64,000 nucleotides of DNA, from positions 1 to 64,000 of the forward strand of contig NZ_SMTE01000005.1 in the NCBI RefSeq assembly GCF_004357765.1, read 5' to 3'. Position numbers and translations under genes: made by a program. Origin of the DNA: Pseudomonas putida. Lineage in GTDB: Bacteria > Pseudomonadota > Gammaproteobacteria > Pseudomonadales > Pseudomonadaceae. Below, piece after piece: positions 9,418-18,538 of this stretch (position 1 is its first letter; every line of letters begins with the position of its first letter). Below the pieces are notes generated by a model, which was given only the letters and a program-made list of their open reading frames with translations, was not told where the DNA came from and made no database searches.

Positions 9418-11835
9418 ATGAACGAAACACCGCGCGCCTCTGGCGCCTCCACTTTCATCCTGGCCGGCCTGGGCGTGATCATCGCCCTGCTTGGCCTCCT
9501 TCTCGCGGCTGGCGGCATCAAGCTCGCTGGCCTCGGCGGCTCCTGGTACTTCTTGATCGGCGGACTGGTCATGGCCGTTGCCGGGGTCCTGATCGCCCGA
9601 CGCAAGCCTGCCGGAGCCTGGCTGTACGCCGCGTTCCTGCTGGGCACGGCGATCTGGGCGGTGATCGACGCCGGCCTGGTATTCTGGCCGCTGTTCTCTC
9701 GCCTGTTCATGTTCGCCGCGATCGGCATGGTCGTGGCGTTGGTCTACCCCATGCTGGCCCGTGCCAGCGGTGCTAGCGCCGGGCGTGGCGCCTATGGTCT
9801 GGCCGGCGTGTTGGCCGTGGTGCTGGCGATCGCCGTCGGCAACATGTTCGTCGCGCACCCAAGCGTTGCACCTAACGGCAAAGGCCCGGGCATCACCCCG
9901 GTCGAAGCTGGCAAGGAGCAGAAGGACTGGGCCCACTACGGCAACACCGAAGGTGGCAGCCGCTTCGCCGCGCTGGACCAGATCAACCGCGACAACGTCG
10001 ACAAGCTCAAGGTGGCCTGGACCTACCACACCGGTGACGTCGCCATCAGCGACGGCAACGGTGCCGAAGACCAGTTGACCCCGCTGCAGGTCGGCGACAA
10101 GGTGTTCATCTGCACTCCGCACAACAACCTCATCGCACTCGACGCCGACACTGGCAAAGAGCTGTGGAAAAATGAGATCAACGCCCAGTCCAAGGTCTGG
10201 CAACGCTGCCGCGGCATGGCCTACTTCGACGCCACCGCCGCGATCGCTCAGCCGACCCAGCCGAACAGCTCGCCGATCACCAGCGTCAGCGTCCCGGCCG
10301 GTGCCAACTGCCAGCGTCGCCTGCTGACCAACACCATCGACGGTCGCCTGATCGCCGTGGATGCGGACAGCGGTGAGTTCTGCCAGGGCTTCGGCAACAA
10401 CGGCCAGGTCGACCTGAAGGCGGGCCTGGGTGACGTACCGGACTCTTACTACCAACTGTCCTCCGCGCCACTCATGGCCGGCACTACGGTAGTGGTCGGC
10501 GGTCGTGTTGCCGACAACGTCCAGACCGACATGCCAGGCGGCGTGATCCGCGGCTTCGACGTGATCACCGGGGCCATGAAGTGGGCCTTCGACCCAGGCA
10601 ATCCAGAAGACCGCAAGGCGCCCGCGGACGGTAGCACCTACGTGCGCAGCACGCCGAACAGCTGGGCACCGATGTCCTACGACCCAGACATGAATACCGT
10701 CTTCCTGCCGATGGGCTCCTCGTCCACCGACATCTACGGTGTCGAACGTAGCAAGCTCGACCACACCTACGGTGCGTCGGTACTGGCGCTGGACGCCACC
10801 ACCGGCAACCAGAAGTGGGTGTTCCAGACCGTGCACAACGACCTCTGGGACTTCGACCTGCCAATGCAGCCGAGCTTGATCGACTTCACCAAGGATGACG
10901 GTAAAACCGTCCCTGCAGTAGTGATCGGCACCAAGGCCGGGCAGATCTACGTGCTCGACCGGGCCACCGGCAAGCCGCTGACCCAGGTGGACGAAGTACC
11001 GGTCAAGCCGAGCAACATTCCTAACGAGCCCTACTCCCCGACCCAACCGAAATCGGTGGGCATGCCGCAAATCGGCGCGCAGACCCTGACCGAGTCGGAC
11101 ATGTGGGGCGCTACCCCATACGACCAACTGCTGTGCCGCATCGACTTCAAGAAGATGCGCTACGACGGCCTGTACACTGCACCGGGCACCGACTTGTCGC
11201 TGAGCTTCCCAGGCTCGCTGGGCGGCATGAACTGGGGCAGCATCTCAACCGATCCGGTGCATGGTTTCATCTTCGTCAATGACATGCGCCTGGGCCTGTG
11301 GATCCAGATGATTCCGTCGCAGAACCAGGGCAAAACCTCTTCCGGCGGTGAAGCGCTGAACACCGGCATGGGTGCCGTGCCGCTCAAGGGTACCCCTTAT
11401 GCGGTGAACAAGAACCGCTTCCTGTCGGTCGCAGGCATCCCTTGCCAGGCACCGCCTTTCGGCACCCTGAGCGCGATCGACATGAAGACCCGTCAGGTGG
11501 CCTGGCAGGTTCCGGTCGGTACGGTCGAGGACACCGGCCCCCTGGGTATCCGCATGCACCTGCCCATCAAGATCGGCTTGCCAACGCTGGGCGGTACCCT
11601 GTCCACCCAAGGCGGCCTGGTGTTCATCGCCGGCACCCAGGACTTCTACCTGCGCGCCTACGACAGCAGCAACGGTAACGAAATCTGGAAGGCCCGCCTG
11701 CCGGTCGGTAGCCAAGGTGGCCCGATGACCTACGTCTCGCCCAAGACCGGCAAGCAATACGTGGTGGTCACCGCCGGTGGTGCTCGCCAGTCGACCGATC
11801 GTGGCGACTACGTGATCTCTTACGCACTGCCATAA
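9418..11835 (+). CDS. gcd: Membrane-bound PQQ-dependent glucose dehydrogenase
   Basis: An 805-aa inner membrane quinoprotein that oxidises periplasmic glucose to gluconolactone and passes electrons to ubiquinone. Residues 1-about 145 contain five hydrophobic segments, as in the family; the rest is the periplasmic eight-bladed PQQ propeller, with repeats such as VAWTYHTGDVA, LIALDADTGKELWKNE, VLALDATTGNQKWVFQTVHNDLWDFDLPMQPSL and the C-terminal YLRAYDSSNGNEIWKARLPVG. Length matches Gcd. The oprB-type porin follows immediately and supplies glucose to the periplasm. A large bidirectional hairpin separates the two genes. Confidence 0.96.
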   Translation: MNETPRASGASTFILAGLGVIIALLGLLLAAGGIKLAGLGGSWYFLIGGLVMAVAGVLIARRKPAGAWLYAAFLLGTAIWAVIDAGLVFWPLFSRLFMFAAIGMVVALVYPMLARASGASAGRGAYGLAGVLAVVLAIAVGNMFVAHPSVAPNGKGPGITPVEAGKEQKDWAHYGNTEGGSRFAALDQINRDNVDKLKVAWTYHTGDVAISDGNGAEDQLTPLQVGDKVFICTPHNNLIALDADTGKELWKNEINAQSKVWQRCRGMAYFDATAAIAQPTQPNSSPITSVSVPAGANCQRRLLTNTIDGRLIAVDADSGEFCQGFGNNGQVDLKAGLGDVPDSYYQLSSAPLMAGTTVVVGGRVADNVQTDMPGGVIRGFDVITGAMKWAFDPGNPEDRKAPADGSTYVRSTPNSWAPMSYDPDMNTVFLPMGSSSTDIYGVERSKLDHTYGASVLALDATTGNQKWVFQTVHNDLWDFDLPMQPSLIDFTKDDGKTVPAVVIGTKAGQIYVLDRATGKPLTQVDEVPVKPSNIPNEPYSPTQPKSVGMPQIGAQTLTESDMWGATPYDQLLCRIDFKKMRYDGLYTAPGTDLSLSFPGSLGGMNWGSISTDPVHGFIFVNDMRLGLWIQMIPSQNQGKTSSGGEALNTGMGAVPLKGTPYAVNKNRFLSVAGIPCQAPPFGTLSAIDMKTRQVAWQVPVGTVEDTGPLGIRMHLPIKIGLPTLGGTLSTQGGLVFIAGTQDFYLRAYDSSNGNEIWKARLPVGSQGGPMTYVSPKTGKQYVVVTAGGARQSTDRGDYVISYALP

Positions 11836-11873
11836 CACTTCGTCGCAACCTTCACGGCGTTCGTCGCCACGGC

Positions 11874-11916
11874 AAACCCGCTCTACAGGTCACAGTGATC
11901 CCTGTAGAGCGGGTTT
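11874..11916. terminator. 16-bp perfect inverted repeat between gcd and oprB
   Basis: AAACCCGCTCTACAGG (11874-11889) and CCTGTAGAGCGGGTTT (11901-11916) are exact complements around an 11-nt loop, ending in GGGTTT. It can terminate gcd transcription, or act as a processing or attenuation element ahead of oprB. Confidence 0.7.
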
Positions 11917-11971
11917 CTCGTGACGATGAACCGCCGCGAGCGGGCCCTGAGAAACACTACGAGACACAGCA

Positions 11972-13240
11972 ATGCCATCCGCTATTCGCATCACTCCTAC
12001 CCTGTTGCTGGCCCTGGCCAGCACTTCTGCCCTGGCCGAGGGCGACCTGCTCTCGCGCAGTACGATGACCGGCGACTGGGGCGGCCTGCGCCACCAGCTC
12101 GAAGATGAAGGCATCAAGTTCACCGGCGACTACAGCGGTGAAACCGCCTATAACGCCCACGGCGGTCTGCATCGCTCGGCGCGCTATTCGCAGAACGTCA
12201 AGCTGGGCGTACAGTTCGACCTGTCGAAACTGTATGGTCTGGAAAACGGCGGCAAGGCCCAGCTGACCATCAACGACCGGCGCGGCAACAGCGCCTCCGA
12301 AGACCTGGTCGGCAACCGCCTGCCGATTCAGGAGAACTTCGGCGGCCTGTACACGCGCCTGACCGAACTGAGCTACGAGCGCACCCTGTTCACCCCGGCA
12401 CTCAACGTCAAGCTTGGCTACATGGCCATGGGCAACGACGTCGGCGGGCTGGACAGCGGCATCCTGTGCAACTTCATGAACGCCGGTTTCTGTGGACACC
12501 CGCTGAACATGTCCGGTGGCAGCGGCTGGGCAAACTACCCCAACGCCCATCTGGGCGTGCGGGTGAAATACGATCTGTCACCCGCGTGGCAACTTCGCGT
12601 GGCGGCGTTCAACGTCGACCCTGAAAGCAATGGTAACTCCAGCCGTGCCTGGCACCTGGGTCCCAAGCACACCACCGGTACCGTGGTGCCCGTGGAGCTG
12701 GTGTACAAGCTGCAGGGCGAGCTGCCGGGTGAGTACAAGCTGGGCTATTACTACGACAGCTCAGACGTCAAGCGCATCGGCAGCGACAAGGAAGTGTCCG
12801 GACGTGGCGGCCACTACCTGTTGATCGATCAGGCCGTGTGGAACGATGAAAACTCTGCAGGCCGCAGTCTGCATGCCTTCGGTCAATATTCGGCATCGAG
12901 CAAGGCGGCTTCGCCGTTCACCAAGTGGTATGGCGCCGGCGTCGTGCTGTACAAGCCGTTCGCAGGTCGTCCGCGCGATACCGTGGCCCTGGGCTATGGC
13001 CGTGCGGTGCCCAATCCACGCAGCCGCGACGTGCTCGAGGACGCCGCTCTCAACGCCGGCGAGCAGTTCCCCAACATCGACAATGCCGAACGGTTGATCG
13101 AACTGAGCTATGGCTATCAAGCCACCCCGTGGCTGAACCTGCGCCCTGATGTGCAATACATCATCGAGCCGGGCGCCTTCTCGGGCAAAGACATCGACAA
13201 TGCCCTGGTGTTTGGCCTGCAAGTCAAGGCCACCTTCTGA
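11972..13240 (+). CDS. oprB: Carbohydrate-selective porin, OprB family
   Basis: A 422-aa outer membrane porin for glucose and related sugars. A signal peptide ends near SALA, and the mature N-terminus carries the family motif MTGDWGGLRHQLEDEGI. The chain ends in a beta strand with terminal Phe (GLQVKATF). It lies directly downstream of gcd, consistent with joint use in glucose uptake. The stem-loop at 13251-13280 provides a terminator. Confidence 0.93.
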   Translation: MPSAIRITPTLLLALASTSALAEGDLLSRSTMTGDWGGLRHQLEDEGIKFTGDYSGETAYNAHGGLHRSARYSQNVKLGVQFDLSKLYGLENGGKAQLTINDRRGNSASEDLVGNRLPIQENFGGLYTRLTELSYERTLFTPALNVKLGYMAMGNDVGGLDSGILCNFMNAGFCGHPLNMSGGSGWANYPNAHLGVRVKYDLSPAWQLRVAAFNVDPESNGNSSRAWHLGPKHTTGTVVPVELVYKLQGELPGEYKLGYYYDSSDVKRIGSDKEVSGRGGHYLLIDQAVWNDENSAGRSLHAFGQYSASSKAASPFTKWYGAGVVLYKPFAGRPRDTVALGYGRAVPNPRSRDVLEDAALNAGEQFPNIDNAERLIELSYGYQATPWLNLRPDVQYIIEPGAFSGKDIDNALVFGLQVKATF

Positions 13241-13250
13241 TCCCCCCGCA

Positions 13251-13280
13251 GCCGAGCCGGTCCGATGGACCAGGCTCGGC
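13251..13280 (+). terminator. Terminator after oprB
   Basis: GCCGAGCCGGTCC (13251-13263) pairs with GGACC-A-GGCTCGGC (13267-13280) with one bulged A and a 3-nt loop, followed by GCTTTG. Confidence 0.6.
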
Positions 13281-13363
13281 GCTTTGAGCGCGGCCTCTGG
13301 CAGGGCGCAGTTGGGTTCGCTACATTTGCAGCTGTGACTTGTGCGCCACAACAAGGAAAACAG

Positions 13364-13930
13364 ATGCGCCACGAATTCAGCGAAGTCCTCAACGACCTGG
13401 TGGATTATTTCCTGCTCGGCGACATCCAGGTGCTCGAACGCTTCAAGCTCGATCATCACCTGCCCGACGACCTGGCCACTGAATTCACCCGCACCGACAG
13501 CGGTGACCGAGCCGTGCGGGAAGGCGTGGTGGTACCACTGGCCGGGGTCGACAACCTGCCCTACCACATCCTCTTCACCCTCGACGGGCACAAGCCTGCG
13601 CTGCGGGAACCGGGCAGCCGTTTGAAGCACCACCGCACCGGCTACATCCTGCGCGTCGAACACCGTGCCGTGATGCTCTATACCTGGCGCATCCTGCAGC
13701 ACTTCACCAACAAGACGCTGGGCGACCTGTTGGCCCGCTACCAGGTGCCGGGGCGGCCGATCATCGAGATCGACAACGGTTGGTACGATGTCGAAGTGCT
13801 CGCGGGGGCCGTGGTGCGCGATGGGTTGTACGAGCCGGCGTTCGAGTTCGTGCTGAACAGGCGCACGCATCAGGGCGAGGCAGCCGTGGACACCAGCTAT
13901 CTGTTCAATTTGCGCGGCTATTTCGATTGA
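13364..13930 (+). CDS. Conserved hypothetical protein, 188 aa
   Basis: The ATG at 13364 follows AAGGAAAAC at good spacing; an earlier in-frame start lacks a ribosome site and would run into the oprB terminator. The product is soluble, without signal peptide or membrane segments, and rich in charged residues (MRHEFSEVLNDLVDYFLLGD at the start). I do not recognise a family. It converges with the MFS gene across a small hairpin at 13939-13963. Confidence 0.7.
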   Translation: MRHEFSEVLNDLVDYFLLGDIQVLERFKLDHHLPDDLATEFTRTDSGDRAVREGVVVPLAGVDNLPYHILFTLDGHKPALREPGSRLKHHRTGYILRVEHRAVMLYTWRILQHFTNKTLGDLLARYQVPGRPIIEIDNGWYDVEVLAGAVVRDGLYEPAFEFVLNRRTHQGEAAVDTSYLFNLRGYFD

Positions 13931-13938
13931 GCCTGCAG

Positions 13939-13963
13939 ACCGGCGCCGAGCAACGACGCCGGT
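13939..13963. terminator. Convergent hairpin
   Basis: ACCGGCG (13939-13945) and CGCCGGT (13957-13963) form a 7-bp stem between two converging genes. It is short and lacks a T-run. Confidence 0.35.
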
Positions 13964-13979
13964 ACGCAGCATGACGACT

Positions 13980-15659
13980 TCACGCGTGATGGATATCCCG
14001 GTCCTTGGTTTCCGGCAGGAAGAAAATCCCCAGTACCGCTGTCATCACTGCAATCACGATCGGATACCACAATCCGTAGTAGATATCCCCCGTGGCGGCC
14101 ACCATGGCGAACGCCACCGTCGGCAAGAACCCGCCGAACCAGCCGTTGCCGATGTGATACGGCAAGGACATGGAGGTGTAGCGAATGCGCGCTGGGAACA
14201 GCTCCACCAGCCAGGCGGCGATCGGTCCGTAGACCATGGTGACGTAGATCACCAGCACGGTCAGCAGCAACAACACCATCGGGTAATGGATCTTCGCCGG
14301 ATCGGCCTTCTCGGGGTAACCGGCTTCCTTCAGCGCCCCGCCGAGGGTGGCGGTGAACGCATCGTTCTGCACCTTGAAGTCGGCGGCTGCCAGCGCGCTG
14401 CCATCGAAGCTCGGCAACACACGCTCACCAATGCGGATCTGGGTCAGGCTACCTGGCTCGGCTGCCTCGTTGGTGTAGGGAATGGCGCGCTTGGCCAGCA
14501 GGCTCTTGGCGATGTCGCACGAACTGGTGAATTTGGCCTTACCCACCGGGTCGAACTGGAACGCGCACTGGTCAGGATCGGCCACCACCACCACGGGGTT
14601 CTGCTCCTGAGCCACGAACACGTCGGGGTTACCGTACTCGGTCAACGCCTTGAAGATCGGGAAGTAGGTGAGCGCAGCGATGATGCAACCGGCCATGATG
14701 ATCTTCTTGCGCCCGATTCGGTCGGACAGGCTACCGAAGAAGATGAAGAACGGCGTGCCGATCAGCAACGACCCGGCGATCAGAAGGTTGGCCGTCTGTG
14801 GATCGATCTTGAGCATCTGCAACAGGAAGAACAGCGCGTAGAACTGCCCCGTGTACCACACCACAGCCTGGCCGGCGGTGCCGCCCAGCAGCGACATGAT
14901 GACCACCTTGAGGTTGTCCCAGCGAGCGAAGGACTCGGTCAGCGGCGCCTTGGACGCCTTGCCCTCGGCCTTCATTTTCATGAACACCGGCGACTCGTTG
15001 AGCTGCATGCGGATGTATACCGAGACCGCCAGCAACAGGATCGACAGCAGGAACGGGATGCGCCAGCCCCAGGCTTCGAAGGCCTCGGTACCCAGTGCCG
15101 TGCGGCAGGCGAGGATCACCAGCAAGGACAGGAACAGGCCCAAGGTCGCGGTGGTCTGAATCCAGGCGGTGAAGAAGCCCCGCCGCCCCTTGGGCGCGTG
15201 TTCCGCCACGTAGGTCGCAGCGCCGCCGTATTCACCGCCCAACGCCAGGCCTTGCAGCAGACGCAAGGTGATGAGTATCACCGGCGCGGCCACGCCGATG
15301 ACCGCGTAGCTGGGCAGCAAGCCCACCACTGCCGTGGACAGGCCCATGATGACGATGGTGATGAGAAAGGTGTACTTGCGCCCGATCATGTCGCCGAGCC
15401 GGCCGAACACGATGGCCCCGAACGGTCGGACGGCGAAGCCTGCGGCAAAGGCCAGCAAGGCGAAGATGAACGAGGTGGTTTCGTTGACGCCGGCGAAGAA
15501 ATGCTTGGCGATGATCGCCGCCAGCGAGCCGTAGAGGTAGAAGTCGTACCACTCGAATACCGTGCCCAGGGACGACGCGAAGATGACCTTGCGCTCCTCC
15601 TTGGTGATACCGCGTTGGGGCGCGCTACTGCCCGTGGATGCGCTGTCGAGAACCGCCAT
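13980..15659 (-). CDS. MFS transporter, metabolite:H+ symporter (MHS) family
   Basis: A 559-aa inner membrane carrier. The start at 15659 is preceded by GGAGGCAACCC. MHS hallmarks are present: GTVFEWYDFYLYG near the N-terminus, PFGAIVFGRLGDMIGRKYTF in the loop between TM2 and TM3, and a second RxGRK motif (LSDRIGRKKII). Substrates of the family include alpha-ketoglutarate, shikimate, citrate, proline and aromatic acids. Between TM8/9 and the last helices is a hydrophilic insert of about 110 residues (from about YGNPDVFV to PAKIHYP) containing two Cys, making the protein longer than the usual 430-450 aa. Location before the cat genes makes an organic or aromatic acid substrate plausible but unproven. 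Confidence 0.88.
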   Translation of the reverse strand: MAVLDSASTGSSAPQRGITKEERKVIFASSLGTVFEWYDFYLYGSLAAIIAKHFFAGVNETTSFIFALLAFAAGFAVRPFGAIVFGRLGDMIGRKYTFLITIVIMGLSTAVVGLLPSYAVIGVAAPVILITLRLLQGLALGGEYGGAATYVAEHAPKGRRGFFTAWIQTTATLGLFLSLLVILACRTALGTEAFEAWGWRIPFLLSILLLAVSVYIRMQLNESPVFMKMKAEGKASKAPLTESFARWDNLKVVIMSLLGGTAGQAVVWYTGQFYALFFLLQMLKIDPQTANLLIAGSLLIGTPFFIFFGSLSDRIGRKKIIMAGCIIAALTYFPIFKALTEYGNPDVFVAQEQNPVVVVADPDQCAFQFDPVGKAKFTSSCDIAKSLLAKRAIPYTNEAAEPGSLTQIRIGERVLPSFDGSALAAADFKVQNDAFTATLGGALKEAGYPEKADPAKIHYPMVLLLLTVLVIYVTMVYGPIAAWLVELFPARIRYTSMSLPYHIGNGWFGGFLPTVAFAMVAATGDIYYGLWYPIVIAVMTAVLGIFFLPETKDRDIHHA

Positions 15660-15862
15660 GGGTTGCCTCCGTCTTGTCATTGTCGCAGGCCGGAGCACCT
15701 CACACCCATTTCACCTTCGTACCCAGGCCTCAGGGCTTGCAGCGGATCACCAGGCACAAGATGCCGGGCCTCGGATCACAGCAAGGTATCTGAAGCATAA
15801 TCGGCTTTGCCGAGATATCCACTGGCCAAAACCCATGGCCTTGATCGCGATGACGCAAAACG
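15660..15862. other. Intergenic region between MFS gene and cat operon terminator
   Basis: About 200 bp containing the promoter region of the MFS gene (minus strand). No gene or strong repeat seen. Confidence 0.4.
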
Positions 15863-15900
15863 AAAAAGCCCAGGCCCTCCCCGCACGGAAAGACCCGGGC
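15863..15900 (-). terminator. Rho-independent terminator of the catBCA operon
   Basis: Read on the minus strand, GCCCGGGTC (15900-15892) pairs with GGCCTGGGC (15876-15868) over 9 bp including G-T pairs, followed immediately by TTTTTCGTTTT. It lies just after catA. Confidence 0.75.
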
Positions 15901-15923
15901 CAAACCTTCACGATCCGCTTCGA

Positions 15924-16859
15924 TCAGTTACCCTGCAAGGCCCGTGGCCGGTGACTGCGGGCTTCGGCTTCGGGAGCGTTGGCCGCCTGCAGGTGGAAGT
16001 CGAACGCCAGTTCGGCGAAGCGGTCACCTTGCACGCCACGGTCGCGCGCCGCCGCGGCGTCCTCGACGAAGCGCAGGTCGCCGATCAGCCCGTCGCGGGT
16101 CGCATAGGCGAAATCGTCCCACAGGTACTGATCACCGGCGAAGTTGATCTGCGTGGTCAGGTGGCGATGCCCCGGTGCGGAAATGAAGAAGTGCACGTGC
16201 GCCGGACGCTGGCCGTGACGGCCGAGCAAATCCAGGCATTCCTGGGTCGGACCTTGGGGATCGCAGCCATAGCCTGACGGCACGATCGAGCGGGCGCGGT
16301 AGCGGCCCTCGGCATCGGTGACGATGCGCCGGCGCAGGTTGTATTCGGACTGAGTCGAATCGAAGTAGGAATAGGTACCCTGGGTGTTGGCATGCCACAG
16401 ATCGACGGTGGCTCCGGCCAGCGGCTTGCCTTCGGCGTCGAACACCTGGCCCTGGAGGAACATCACCACACCTGGATCGGTCCCGTCGTCCATGCGCGCC
16501 TCGCCCTCGGACAGCGGCGCGCCAGCGACGTACAACGGGCCTTCGATGGTACGTGGAGTGCCACCGGTGAGACCGGCTTCGGCATCCTTGGCGTCCTGCA
16601 GCAGGTCGAGGAAGTGCTCGATGCCCAGACCTGCGGCCAGCAGGCCGGCTTCATTACGCCCACCGAGGCGGTTGAGATAGTCGACGGCGTGCCAGAACTC
16701 GTCCTCGCTGATCTCCAGGTCTTCGATCATGCGCGCGGTGTCCTGCAGCAGGCGCAGGATGATCTGCTTGACGCGGGGATTACCCTCGGCATGGCCTAGG
16801 CCTGCCACTTCTTCGAAGAAGGACTTGATGTCGGCAGTATGGGAAATTTTCACGGTCAT
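15924..16859 (-). CDS. catA: Catechol 1,2-dioxygenase
   Basis: A 311-aa non-haem Fe(III) intradiol dioxygenase that opens catechol to cis,cis-muconate. It has the N-terminal helical dimerisation/lipid-binding domain (1-about 105) and a catalytic beta domain containing the expected iron ligands: Tyr in GTYSYFD (Y163), Tyr in SGYGCDP (Y197) and two His in RPAHVHFF (H221, H223). The PLYVAGAPLSEGEARMDDG and VDLWHANTQG segments are characteristic. Last gene of catB-catC-catA on the minus strand, 50 bp after catC and followed by a good terminator. Confidence 0.97.
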   Translation of the reverse strand: MTVKISHTADIKSFFEEVAGLGHAEGNPRVKQIILRLLQDTARMIEDLEISEDEFWHAVDYLNRLGGRNEAGLLAAGLGIEHFLDLLQDAKDAEAGLTGGTPRTIEGPLYVAGAPLSEGEARMDDGTDPGVVMFLQGQVFDAEGKPLAGATVDLWHANTQGTYSYFDSTQSEYNLRRRIVTDAEGRYRARSIVPSGYGCDPQGPTQECLDLLGRHGQRPAHVHFFISAPGHRHLTTQINFAGDQYLWDDFAYATRDGLIGDLRFVEDAAAARDRGVQGDRFAELAFDFHLQAANAPEAEARSHRPRALQGN

Positions 16860-16909
16860 GGTGTTTACCTCGAATTGTTCTTGTCAGGTAGTCGCTGGGT
16901 CAGGTCGGA

Positions 16910-17200
16910 TCAGCGGTCGTCGGCGTGGATCGACGACGGGTGGCGACACAGGCCATCCACCTCGATGTCCATGTAGGGGAACAGCGGCAGTTGCATCAAC
17001 GTGTCGTGCAATGCTTCGACGCTTGGCACATCGAACACGCTGTAGTTGGCATAGTGGCCGGCGATGCGCCACAGGTGGCGCCAGGTGCCCTCGCGTTGCA
17101 GGCGCTGGGCCAGTTCCTTCTCGTCGGCCTTCAGTCGTGCAGCCTTGGCCGGGTCCATGTCGACGGGCAGTTTCACGGTCATCTTCACGTGGAACAGCAT
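16910..17200 (-). CDS. catC: Muconolactone delta-isomerase
   Basis: A 96-aa decameric cytosolic enzyme that converts muconolactone to beta-ketoadipate enol-lactone. It shows the family start MLFHVKMTVKLPVDMD, the E/K-rich middle, and the GHYANYSVFDVPSVEALHD segment. Length is exactly typical. It lies between catB and catA; a perfect hairpin separates it from catB. Confidence 0.97.
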   Translation of the reverse strand: MLFHVKMTVKLPVDMDPAKAARLKADEKELAQRLQREGTWRHLWRIAGHYANYSVFDVPSVEALHDTLMQLPLFPYMDIEVDGLCRHPSSIHADDR

Positions 17201-17244
17201 GTAGTTCTCTCCTGTCTTGCGATATGTCTGGAGGCTTACGCGGC

Positions 17245-17263
17245 CCGATCCCGAAGGGATCGG
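17245..17263 (-). other. Intercistronic hairpin between catB and catC
   Basis: CCGATCCC (17245-17252) and GGGATCGG (17256-17263) form a perfect 8-bp stem with a 3-nt loop in the catB-catC gap. It has no T-run, so it may set relative catB/catC mRNA stability rather than terminate. Confidence 0.5.
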
Positions 17264-17285
17264 CGTATGACCTCAAACCGTGGTT

Positions 17286-18407
17286 TCAGCGGCGGGCAAA
17301 GCGCGCCAGGCGTTGCTCATCGAGCGTCAGACCAAGCCCCGGCGTACGCGGCACATGCAGTTGGAAATCGCGGTACTGCGGCGGCTCGTTGACGATTTCC
17401 TCGGTCAGCAGCAGTGGCCCGAACAACTCGGTGCCCCAGGTCAACTGGCGCAGGGTGAGGAAGGCATGTGCCGAAGCCAGGGTTCCGATCGAACCTTCCA
17501 GCATGGTCCCGCCGTACAGCGCGATACCGGCCGCCTCGGCGATCTGCGCGGTACGCAGCACGGCGCGTGGGCCGCCGTTCTTGGCGATCTTCAAGGCGAA
17601 AATGCTCGCCGCACCGTCGGCGGCGAGGCTGAAGGCGTCCTCGACGCTTTCGATCGACTCGTCAGCCATGATCGGCGCCGGGCTGCGCTGGTTCAGGCGC
17701 ACCTGGCCACCGCGGTTGATGCGCGAGATCGGTTGCTCGATCAGGTCGATGCCGTTGTCGCCCAGTACCTGGCAGGCATGGATTGCCTGGGACTCGTCCC
17801 AGTACTGATTGACGTCGACGCGGACACTGGCACGCTCGCCCAGTTCACGCTTGATCGTTACCACGTGCTTGAGGTCCTGCTCGAGCGGGTTGGCGCCGAT
17901 CTTGAGTTTGAACAGACGATGGCGGCGCACCTCCAGCATGTGTTCGGCCTCGGCGATGTCGCGGGCGGTATCGCCACTGGCCAGGGTCCAGGCCACCTCC
18001 AGGCTGTCACGCACCCGTCCACCGAGCAGTTCGCTGACCGGTAGACCAAGGCGCTTGCCCTGGGCATCGAGCAAGGCACTCTCGAGGCCGGATTTGGCGA
18101 AGGTGTTGCCTTTGGCCAGCTTGTCCAGCTTGAGCATGGCCGCATTGATATTGTCCGCCGGCAGGCCGATCAGCGCCGGTGCCAGGTGTGCATCGATGTT
18201 CGCCTTGATGCCCTCGGGGCTTTCGTAGCCATAGGCCAGGCCGCCGATGGTAGTGGCCTCGCCGATACCTTCGACACCGTCGCTGCAGCGCAGGCGCAAG
18301 ACCACCAGGGTCTGCTGCTGCATGGTGTGCATGGCCAGCTTGTGCGGGCGGATGGTAGGCAAGTCGACGATGATCGCATCGATGCGCTCGATCAGGGCAT
18401 GAGTCAT
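17286..18407 (-). CDS. catB: Muconate cycloisomerase
   Basis: A 373-aa enolase-superfamily enzyme (muconate lactonizing enzyme) converting cis,cis-muconate to muconolactone, Mn-dependent. The catalytic KLKIG lysines (about 167/169), metal ligands in DVNQYWD, LIEQPI and MADES, and the second catalytic Lys in ALKIAKNGG are present. The capping-domain segment GIGEATTIGGLAYG is typical of true MLE. First gene of the catBCA operon, divergent from catR. Confidence 0.97.
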   Translation of the reverse strand: MTHALIERIDAIIVDLPTIRPHKLAMHTMQQQTLVVLRLRCSDGVEGIGEATTIGGLAYGYESPEGIKANIDAHLAPALIGLPADNINAAMLKLDKLAKGNTFAKSGLESALLDAQGKRLGLPVSELLGGRVRDSLEVAWTLASGDTARDIAEAEHMLEVRRHRLFKLKIGANPLEQDLKHVVTIKRELGERASVRVDVNQYWDESQAIHACQVLGDNGIDLIEQPISRINRGGQVRLNQRSPAPIMADESIESVEDAFSLAADGAASIFALKIAKNGGPRAVLRTAQIAEAAGIALYGGTMLEGSIGTLASAHAFLTLRQLTWGTELFGPLLLTEEIVNEPPQYRDFQLHVPRTPGLGLTLDEQRLARFARR

Positions 18408-18538
18408 GGTTCACAGGTTCCGGCTAGTCGGCGCGCACACTGCGCGGCCGCCACATTTACTTGATGATTCAAGCATTGCGCGAGACCCTGCCCATCGTCC
18501 AATATCAAATGAATCTCCCACGATACCCTGGAGGTCTG
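18408..18538. promoter_or_regulatory. catR-catB divergent regulatory region
   Basis: 131 bp between the two divergent starts. In P. putida CatR bound to cis,cis-muconate activates catBCA from sites in this interval and represses its own gene. The region contains the AT-rich stretch CCAATATCAAATGAATC and the catR ribosome site GGAGG at 18530-18534. Exact operator positions were not mapped here. Confidence 0.7.

Noticed and set aside
9373-11127. Minus-strand ORF of 584 codons opposite gcd
   Set aside because: Antisense shadow of glucose dehydrogenase with no family features.
13971-15800. Plus-strand ORF of 609 codons opposite the MFS transporter
   Set aside because: Extremely rich in Gly/Arg/Gln/His, an antisense shadow of a clear membrane transporter.
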